From Durusdinium trenchii (lineage: Eukaryota; Sar; Dinophyceae; Suessiales; Symbiodiniaceae), in contig CAXAMN010008446.1 in NCBI GenBank assembly GCA_963970005.1, forward strand, positions 409,752 to 473,751: a DNA stretch of 64,000 nucleotides. The letters run 5' to 3'. The notes under the pieces were generated by a model. That model saw nothing but the letters and a program-made list of their open reading frames with translations, was not told the origin of the DNA and made no database searches. Positions 44,060-64,000 of the stretch are shown here, piece after piece (positions within the stretch are counted from its first letter, which is position 1; every line of letters starts with the position of its first letter). A program made the position numbers and the translations under genes.

Positions 44060-45750
44060 CACAACTGACCTGCCGAGATTGAAAGGGTGCCCCTTTTTGA
44101 GATCATTTGAGAGTATCATCAGGCTAAGCTTCTCGATGCTATTCATTAGCCCCAACCAACACCCACTGTATTTACGGAAGGGTATGTAATACAGGCCAGG
44201 TGTCTGTTGGGCACCTAAAGTGATCGTGAATCACATACTGTATCAATCACAGGAATCGCAGGAATCTACGCAAGGTGCTGCAAAACGAACACAACGGGTC
44301 GGCCTTTTTGGCGTCAGTCTCTGCCTCTAGGCATTGTGCAGCCAGAGTCCCAAACCTTCAAAAAGATCTGAGACAAGTATAGGATCGTGCATCCAACAGC
44401 AATATCTTTGTCCTTCGAGTGGCTCGACTTTTTAAGCAATAAACATTGCCTAATTACGGGTAAATACACTCGTTGATACATTCATTGATGCTAAGTCCAA
44501 CACGAGCGGAAGCTCTCTCCACTAAACAAGTTCACTGCGGAGAGAGTTCCACCCATGTACCTGGGAATTTGTGCTGCCGCAAGGTGTATCATTTACAGTA
44601 GGTTTAAGATCATCATAAAAGATACCAAAAGAAACTTTCCTGGTTGATAAGCATGATGATCATCTTCCTGGAAAGCATGCTGTACCAAAAGATCAGCATG
44701 CTTTCTCGGCTCAACAACTCCCAGGATGACTTCTTGCTTCTAGGGATGCAAGATGTAGTTCAGCTGAGGCACAAGCAGCGTCGTTTCAGAGCTGCGTATC
44801 TCTTACGAATTAGCCAGCGCAATGTTAGGCACTGGGATGCTGAAAAGCTCCTCGTGATCGGCCATCCCTTGTCATCCGATCAGGGAGCGCCGGGTGAAAC
44901 GGCAAAATGAGGATGTCTGCAGCGTTCAACAGCCAAAAGCGCGGCACTTCTTAGGCAAGGGCCTAATACCCCAGTAATGTATAATCTTAATGAATACATA
45001 TGAATACCAACCCAACAGGCATGGGTTGTAAAGACTCTTCAGGCTTCAGGGTTTGCAATGTAAACAAGATTCTATAGTACATACAGTAACCTAATAATTC
45101 ATCGTAATTCTACAACACCTTTGTCCACTTCTTTACGTCTCCAGGATCAACGACAATCCATGGTATCTGTATGGTTTGGACGGTTGTATCTGATCTGCCC
45201 CGTGGCCTTGTTTTACTAAGACCAACCTCTCCGCCATTGCGCTGCGCTGCAGGCAGTATCAGTCAATTTTAGACTTAGCTGCGTTCAAGGAAAGCAAACT
45301 GACCCAGAATCGCACATCCAGATCCGTGATCTTCCGTAGTGCTCATCTTCAACCGCCTCTTGCCGGCGTTTCGATTGGGCAACATGAGATCCCGCGTATT
45401 CAGATGTGGTAAGGAGGTGTGGGACAATGGTTGATCACCCATTGTAAGGTGTCACAAGTGAAACAAGAGGGCCAGGGCGGGTTGTCATGCTTTGGGTTTG
45501 GGATCACCAGTTCCACGCCACGAAACAGCTTATCCAAACACACCAAACCTCACCGCCAAAGTCGCATCACCTGAGGGAAGTTTGGAAAACCAACTGGTCG
45601 AACAAATAACAGAAGTAGTACTATTCTTTGATAGAAAAGTAGATCACCACTAAACATGCATTGGACACCGTGCCAGTATCTATTTAGGGACCACTATATA
45701 GTGGATGAACGACCACCTCCACGAAGACGGCCTTCGGCCACGAAGACGCC
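44060..45750. other. Downstream flank of the PKG gene, no supported gene
   Basis: I see no conserved exon. A plus-strand open frame at 44644-44910 (QRRFRAAYLLRISQRN) exists, but it lacks splice or start evidence and lies against the local gene direction. Confidence 0.4.
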
Positions 45751-63641
<17,891 letters not shown>

Positions 63642-64000
63642 CTAGGGCCGGATTTTCAGTATTGATGCTGGCGCGCCTGGCTAGCCTCTTCGTTTCCGGA
63701 GGATATCATGAGCGGACACTGTCTGGGCCCATCTTCACTGTAACGGCCTCTATGAAAACAGTGCAGGATTGGAAGGAAGGAGAATTGTTTGTCAGAGTCA
63801 TGCAGTAGGCTTAAGTACTTGGCTCTCCATCGAGTCTCCATCTATCACAGTAACTGTGGCCCTGCCGAATGACTCCAAAGCGACTTTGGTTGGGAGGGTC
63901 GGCTTGTGCCGCTGCCTTCTACAATCACGGATGTGGCACCTAGCCAACTGAAATCTCACCAACTCCAAGTAACTCCCTGCTCGAAAATGGTCTCATCCTT

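Noticed and set aside
44644..44910. Plus-strand 88-residue frame
   Set aside because: The N-terminal part is low in conserved features, no splice sites fit, and the direction conflicts with the flanking genes.

Overview
This window looks like nuclear DNA of a dinoflagellate, most likely a Symbiodiniaceae-type alga. No bacterial gene layout is present. The coding signal is many small exons (40-130 bp), separated by introns of about 130 bp to 4.3 kb. All firmly placed exons are on the minus strand. Exon-intron borders can be fixed because the spliced products reproduce conserved protein-kinase sequence. At these borders the 5' splice sites are GC, GA or GT, and the 3' sites are mostly AG followed by G. 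That mixed usage is an established dinoflagellate trait and is the main evidence for the organism call. The spliced-leader sequence was not found.

Layout, right to left in transcription order. (1) 63641-45751: most of a cGMP-dependent protein kinase (PKG) gene. The last cyclic-nucleotide-binding domain, the linker, a complete AGC kinase domain and the C-terminal tail with its stop codon are present. The 5' end lies beyond the right edge. (2) 43830-43369: an isolated 154-residue open exon of unknown product. (3) 41470 to about 22967: a candidate multi-exon gene that opens with a 28-residue signal-peptide-like exon, followed by a string of GC-rich candidate exons. I do not recognise the product. 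(4) 18942 to about 8520: kinase gene B. (5) 8227 to 3348 or below: kinase gene A. A and B are head-to-tail paralogues about 0.3 kb apart. Both have a signal-peptide-like first exon, two short conserved upstream exons, and a divergent kinase domain with HMD in place of HRD and DLG in place of DFG. Intron positions and phases are the same in A and B, but several donor dinucleotides differ. Gene A cannot be followed past its DxxSLGVVLY exon inside the window.

The non-coding part is full of repeats. The most striking is a 3.3-kb transposon-like element (59053-62343) in a PKG intron, with perfect 14-bp terminal inverted repeats, a perfect 8-bp target-site duplication and an interior made almost entirely of a TTTACAAAGTTT satellite. 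At least seven families of short inverted-repeat (MITE-like) elements are scattered through introns and intergenic DNA. There is also a diverged 1.1-kb-spaced duplication with a clean 66-bp insertion difference, a cluster of TTCGCGAA palindromes, a long hairpin and a repeat array at the left edge.

Exon borders given as exact were set by joining codons across introns by eye. Unresolved borders are stated as such. No homology search was run.
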